From an uncultured Holophagales bacterium (GTDB lineage: Bacteria; Acidobacteriota; Thermoanaerobaculia; UBA5066), in contig CALBDV010000126.1 in the NCBI GenBank assembly GCA_937927565.1, positions 1-16,893 on the forward strand: a stretch of 16,893 nt of DNA, in the 5' to 3' direction. The notes below the pieces were generated by a model that saw only the letters and a list, made by a program, of their open reading frames with translations, did not search any database and had not been told where the DNA came from. Positions 13,591 through 16,893 of this stretch are shown here, in pieces; the first letter of the stretch is position 1; each line of letters opens with the position of its first letter. The translations under genes and the position numbers were made by a program.

Positions 13591-15231
13591 TCATCGTCTG
13601 GTCAGTGCCGCGAAGAGCGGCACTGCCGCGATCGGATGGAACGACGGCGGCCGGAGTTCGTCGTTCCACCGTGAGGCTTCGAGGGCGCCCGTCTTCTTCA
13701 CCGCGAGGATCGAGACTTCGAGGTCTCGCGTGGCACGTATCGTGACGAGCGACGTCGGGCGAGTGCGGGGGGCCGGCAGACCGATTTCGAGTGAGACGGT
13801 GGTGCCCGGTGCGACGAGAACCTGGTCTGCCGGGCCGAGAAGCCGGCCGGTCCGGTCCCGCTGCTCGAACTCGGCGCGGACCTCGATGTCGTTCCGGTTC
13901 GAGAGGGTGAGCTCGACAGGCTCGAGCCGCGGAGGAACTCCGGCGAGCCAGGTCCGGCTCAGAGGGTCGCGGTCGACGGGCCGGCTCGCCTCTTCCTCCA
14001 TTCGGGCCAGCTCGGCGGCGGGGAGGCGGGATAGCTCGGCGGTTGCCAGGAGGAAGGCTCCGACGCCGTAGTTCACGTTGACGACCGGGTCGTCGGACGA
14101 GGTGACCGTGCCGTCGGGACCCGTTCCCGGTGGTTGGATCCCGGTGAGGTCTCCTTCGGCGTCGACGCGCGAGATGAGAAGGGCCTGCGCCTTCAGGACG
14201 ACGGGAAGGTAGACCTCGCGGTCGAGCCATCCCTCGTTCATGCCCCGCGCGAGGAAGAACGTGATCAGACCCGTGGCCGAGCTCTCGGCGGCCTGGTCGT
14301 CGAAGCGCAGCAGGTCCGTTCCCCAGCCGCCGTCGGACGTCCGCCGGGCCGCGAGCGAGCCTGCGAGGCGGGACAGGAGGCCACGAATGGCCGTTCGGTC
14401 GAGGACGGATTCGTAGCGTCCGGCGTCGTACGGGGCGTCGAGGAACCGGGCCGCCGTCGCGAGGCCGAAGCCGACCCAGCCGTTTCCGCGCCCCCAGAAG
14501 GGGCCGTCGGTCGTGCCGGACGGATCGTGGCGGAAGAGCTCGCGCGCCGGGTCCCAGAGGAGGAAGCCGGCCCGGCTTCGGGCGCTCGGAACCGCCCGCT
14601 CGCGTTCGTCGAGCGAGGCTGGACGGTGGTCGAAGACGTAGGCCTCGATCCACTCGTACGCGAGGGCTCGAGCCTCGGCGTCGGCCGGCATTCCGTCTCG
14701 CGAGGACCCGCGCATCGCAAGCCCGGGCGGCTGCGTGAAGAGGTCGTCCTGCCAGAAGCGGACGCCGTAGCCGCCTTCCACCCACCAGGGTTCAACGGGG
14801 GGGCCGGCGGCGGGAGGCGTCCGAAGCGCGCGGCGTGCGAAGGCGAGCGGCCCGTCCGTGGCGGCGAGGAGCGCTGCGCGTCGTGCCTCGTCGGCGGGAG
14901 GCGTCCTGGCGTAGAGCTCCAGAGCGGCCTGGGCGTAGCCAGCGTAGTCGCCGTGGGTGACGACAGGGTTGCCACCGCCGATGGCGGCCTCGACCCTCGA
15001 TGCAAGCGGCGCCCCCGCCCCCGGCCGGTCTCGCTCGATCTCGTCCGCGAGGAGAAGCGCACCCGAGAGATACGGAACGTCCTCCCAGTTCCGGCCCAGC
15101 GGCTTCACGGCGGCAAGGCGGTCGGCGACCCGCGTCGCGGCTGCGAGGAGCTCTCCGCGCGTGGCGGCAGGTGCTGGCCAGGCGCCTGTGGTGAGCGCGA
15201 GTGAAACGAGCCCAGCGGCGAAATGGCGCAT
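13591..15231 (-). CDS. Exported GH105-like unsaturated-glycoside hydrolase with C-terminal beta-rich domain
   Basis: 546 residues from the ATG at 15231, chosen because it opens a signal peptide (MRHFAAGLVSLALTTGAWPA, cleavage near residue 23); the frame to 15888 crosses the next gene. Residues ~25-425 look like the (alpha/alpha)6 barrel of GH105/GH88 unsaturated uronyl hydrolases: FWQDDLF (D162/D163), FLLWDPARELFRHD (candidate catalytic D236) and the diagnostic GPFWGRGNGWVGFGLA (244-257). Family members remove a 4,5-unsaturated uronic acid from oligosaccharides left by polysaccharide lyases. About 120 extra residues follow, rich in predicted strands (PVELTLSNRNDIEVRAEFEQ), beyond the usual ~370-residue enzyme. 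Assignment to GH105 exactly, and the substrate, are inferences. It lies 32 bp after the UPF0104 gene, same strand. Confidence 0.8.
   Translation of the reverse strand: MRHFAAGLVSLALTTGAWPAPAATRGELLAAATRVADRLAAVKPLGRNWEDVPYLSGALLLADEIERDRPGAGAPLASRVEAAIGGGNPVVTHGDYAGYAQAALELYARTPPADEARRAALLAATDGPLAFARRALRTPPAAGPPVEPWWVEGGYGVRFWQDDLFTQPPGLAMRGSSRDGMPADAEARALAYEWIEAYVFDHRPASLDERERAVPSARSRAGFLLWDPARELFRHDPSGTTDGPFWGRGNGWVGFGLATAARFLDAPYDAGRYESVLDRTAIRGLLSRLAGSLAARRTSDGGWGTDLLRFDDQAAESSATGLITFFLARGMNEGWLDREVYLPVVLKAQALLISRVDAEGDLTGIQPPGTGPDGTVTSSDDPVVNVNYGVGAFLLATAELSRLPAAELARMEEEASRPVDRDPLSRTWLAGVPPRLEPVELTLSNRNDIEVRAEFEQRDRTGRLLGPADQVLVAPGTTVSLEIGLPAPRTRPTSLVTIRATRDLEVSILAVKKTGALEASRWNDELRPPSFHPIAAVPLFAALTRR
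13603..13625. terminator. Perfect inverted repeat just downstream of pyrE
   Basis: A 9-bp stem CAGTGCCGC with its exact complement GCGGCACTG around a GAAGA loop, starting 19 bases after the pyrE stop and lying within the last codons of the convergent GH105 gene. There is no T-run after it, so intrinsic termination is uncertain. As an RNA hairpin it could end or protect the dipeptidase-regulator-pyrE transcript. Confidence 0.45.
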
Positions 15232-15263
15232 CCCGGGAGGAAGTGGCCGGCCCGGCTCCAATC

Positions 15264-16265
15264 TCACCCTTCGTTCGAACGTCCGCGCCGGAGCAGGAGC
15301 GGCAGACCGACGACCCCGCAGGCGAGCGTCGTCAGCAGGTGGACCGCGCCCGTGACGGTGGCGCCGAGGACGACCGGTATCCCTTCGAGCGCGAGTCCCG
15401 CCGCGAAGCCCGATTCCATCGGTCCGAACGTGCCGGCGGGTGACGGGAGGACGGCGGCCGAGAGGACCGACGCGAGCGACGCGAGCGCCAGCGCGGGAAG
15501 CGAGGGCGTCAGGCCGAGCGCGGAGAAGAGGAGCGTCAGCGCCGCGAAATGGCCGGCGAGGAACGCGATCGCCCCGGCGAATGCGAGCAGGTAGGCGCGC
15601 GGAGCATCGCGGGCGACGCGCAGCCCCTCGGCCAGCTCTCCGAGCCCTCGCGCGAGCCGCGGCCGCAGGCGGAACCGGCGTGCAGCCGCTTCGGCGACCG
15701 GGAGGCCGAGGCGCGGCATCAGGACGAGGAGGACCGTTCCCGCGCCGACGGCCGCGGCCGTTGCGCCACCGAGGACCGGGACGCCGCTCCTGACGGCGAG
15801 AGCCGCGGCCCCCGCGAGGCCGGCGAGGAGGAAAGCGGCGCTGTCGAGAGTCTTCACGAGGACGAAGACCGCCCCGGAACGCGCCCATCCCGTCCCGAGA
15901 ACGCGACGGTAGAGCGCCCAGCTTGCCACCTCGCCCCCGCGGAAGGGGAGGACCTGGAGGAGGAACGTCGTCGCGCCCGACACGGCCCAGGCGCGGGCGA
16001 AGGGAATCCGGTCGGCCGGCGGGAGGAGGAGGTTGAGGCGCGCCGCGCGGGCGGCGAACCCGAGCGCGTAGATGACGGCCCCCGCAGCGAGAAGCTCCGG
16101 ACGCGCGCTCCTGAGGCGGCCGAGAACGTCGGCGGGAGCGTGGGCGACCTGCCGGGCGAGGACGGCGAGGAGGACGAGCCAGAGGAGCGTCAGCGCAAGT
16201 CGGCGCAGGAAGGGGAGCAGGGGCGGACGATTCCCCGTTTCCGGTTCAGCCCCGGGTGTCGTCAC
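15264..16265 (-). CDS. UPF0104 / lysylphosphatidylglycerol synthase TM-region family membrane protein
   Basis: 333 residues from a GTG start at 16265, overlapping the glycosyltransferase stop by 20 bp. About eight hydrophobic segments are visible, starting with LALTLLWLVLLAVLA near residue 25. The family signatures are VLPFRGGEVASWALYRRVLG in the first half and LPSPAGTFGPMESGFAAG near residue 275, which together mark the integral-membrane domain of MprF (LPG_synthase_TM, UPF0104). There is no C-terminal acyltransferase domain, so it is a stand-alone membrane part, often thought to be a lipid-linked substrate flippase or transporter, though not proven. The overlap with a lipid-anchored type of glycosyltransferase suggests work on the same glycolipid. 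The start could lie a few codons downstream. Confidence 0.87.
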   Translation of the reverse strand: MTTPGAEPETGNRPPLLPFLRRLALTLLWLVLLAVLARQVAHAPADVLGRLRSARPELLAAGAVIYALGFAARAARLNLLLPPADRIPFARAWAVSGATTFLLQVLPFRGGEVASWALYRRVLGTGWARSGAVFVLVKTLDSAAFLLAGLAGAAALAVRSGVPVLGGATAAAVGAGTVLLVLMPRLGLPVAEAAARRFRLRPRLARGLGELAEGLRVARDAPRAYLLAFAGAIAFLAGHFAALTLLFSALGLTPSLPALALASLASVLSAAVLPSPAGTFGPMESGFAAGLALEGIPVVLGATVTGAVHLLTTLACGVVGLPLLLRRGRSNEG

Positions 16266-16893
16266 GGTCTTCGGCGCCCCGTGCCGCCTCGTGGCGTCGC
16301 TGGCGAAGGAGGATCTCCTCCAGGAGTGCCCGGTTGATCGAGATCAGGTCGGCGAGGAGTCCCGTCAGGAAGGAGAGGAAGGAGCCGACGAGGAAGACCG
16401 TGGCGAGAAGGAGCGACTGCAGGTGCGCGCCGGGCGTCGGGTCGGTCAGGAGGATCCACGCGTACCGTCCGAAAAGCCCCGTCCCGAGAAGGAAGAGAAG
16501 CGCCGACAGCCCCAGGAAGACGGGGAGCGGCTTGTAGAGGGCGGACATCCGGAGGATGTTGGCTCCCTGAACGAGGACGTAGCGCGACGTCCGCCGGAAG
16601 AGCCGCGAAGGCCGGACGGGCGGGTTCGTGCCGACGCGGACGGAGCGGACCGCCATGTTCTTGTGTCCGGCCTGGATCAGCGTCTCGGTCGTGTAGGTCA
16701 TCCGCGTGTAGACGTTCAGCCGGAGCGCCGCCTCGCGTGTGAGGGCCCGGAAGCCCGACGTGGCGTCGGGGACGTCGGTCCCGGAAGCGCGCCTCACCAC
16801 CCACGACCCGAGCCGCTGGACGAGCCGCTTCCCGGGCGAGAAATCCGCTTTCGTCGCGACTCCGCGGTCGCCGACGACGATCTCGGCTTCCCC
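16246..16893 (-). CDS. Family 2 glycosyltransferase, DPM1/GtrB-like, C-terminal part (5' end outside window)
   Basis: The frame is open from the right edge of the window to the TGA at 16246-16248, giving 215 residues of a longer protein. The visible catalytic part includes EIVVGDRG near the edge and GTDVPDATSGFRALTREAAL, a hallmark of dolichol/undecaprenyl-phosphate sugar transferases of the DPM1/GtrB group. Two membrane segments follow (PLPVFLGLSALLFLLGTGLF and LLLATVFLVGSFLSFLTGLL), then a charged cytoplasmic tail. Such enzymes move a sugar from a nucleotide donor to a polyprenyl phosphate on the inner membrane face. The DXD metal motif lies off the window. It overlaps the following UPF0104 gene, so the lipid-linked sugar it makes is a reasonable substrate for that protein. 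Donor and acceptor cannot be read from this fragment. Confidence 0.88.
   Translation of the reverse strand, partial: GEAEIVVGDRGVATKADFSPGKRLVQRLGSWVVRRASGTDVPDATSGFRALTREAALRLNVYTRMTYTTETLIQAGHKNMAVRSVRVGTNPPVRPSRLFRRTSRYVLVQGANILRMSALYKPLPVFLGLSALLFLLGTGLFGRYAWILLTDPTPGAHLQSLLLATVFLVGSFLSFLTGLLADLISINRALLEEILLRQRRHEAARGAEDRDDTRG

Noticed and set aside
1..16893. CRISPR arrays, insertion sequences, toxin-antitoxin or known defence operons
   Set aside because: No regularly spaced repeats, transposase motifs, or small paired toxin-antitoxin-type genes were found. AddAB is a general recombination nuclease and not by itself evidence of a new defence system.

Overview
This is a very GC-rich, gene-dense bacterial chromosome segment with short intergenic gaps and several 4-bp stop/start overlaps. 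Gene content (PhoR/PhoU, a two-subunit AddAB-type nuclease, a Thermus-type PyrE with a C-terminal CxxC, an NtrC-type regulator, a selenocysteine tRNA) fits a deep-branching Gram-negative such as an Acidobacteriota member. That placement is an inference from overall style, not from a marker gene.

Layout. (1) 1-1334, plus strand: the 3' end of a PhoR-like histidine kinase, then phoU; probably the tail of a phosphate-sensing operon lying to the left. (2) 8593-1349, minus strand: a small unknown protein, a UbiX-type flavin prenyltransferase, and addB-addA, read as one leftward unit. addB and addA overlap by 4 bp. The unit converges on phoU over a hairpin that contains both stop codons. (3) 8630-8728, plus strand: a complete selC (tRNA-Sec, anticodon UCA), divergent from the small protein. 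(4) 8743-10784: three direct copies of a short repeat, core AATCAAGAYCTGACCCY. They bracket two genes: a secreted protein of unknown function (minus) and a GAF-PP2C phosphatase (plus). Two copies carry a -10-like hexamer at the same distance from the core. (5) 10794-13584, plus strand: a VanX/DdpX-like D-Ala-D-Ala dipeptidase, a sigma-54-dependent response regulator and pyrE, tightly spaced. (6) 16893-13591, minus strand: the 3' part of a membrane-anchored family 2 glycosyltransferase, a UPF0104/LPG-synthase-type membrane protein and an exported GH105-like glycosidase.

How the parts relate. Blocks 1, 2, 5 and 6 are mostly housekeeping or envelope functions: phosphate control, recombination repair, flavin cofactor, pyrimidine and cell-wall metabolism, glycan handling. 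Most of the novelty lies in block 3-4. The tRNA-Sec shows that the organism decodes UGA as selenocysteine. The repeat-bounded stretch just downstream of it looks like accessory DNA, or at least sequence shaped by a dispersed repeat family. No CRISPR array, insertion sequence, transposase gene or phage gene was seen, and no stretch over 300 bases lacks a gene.
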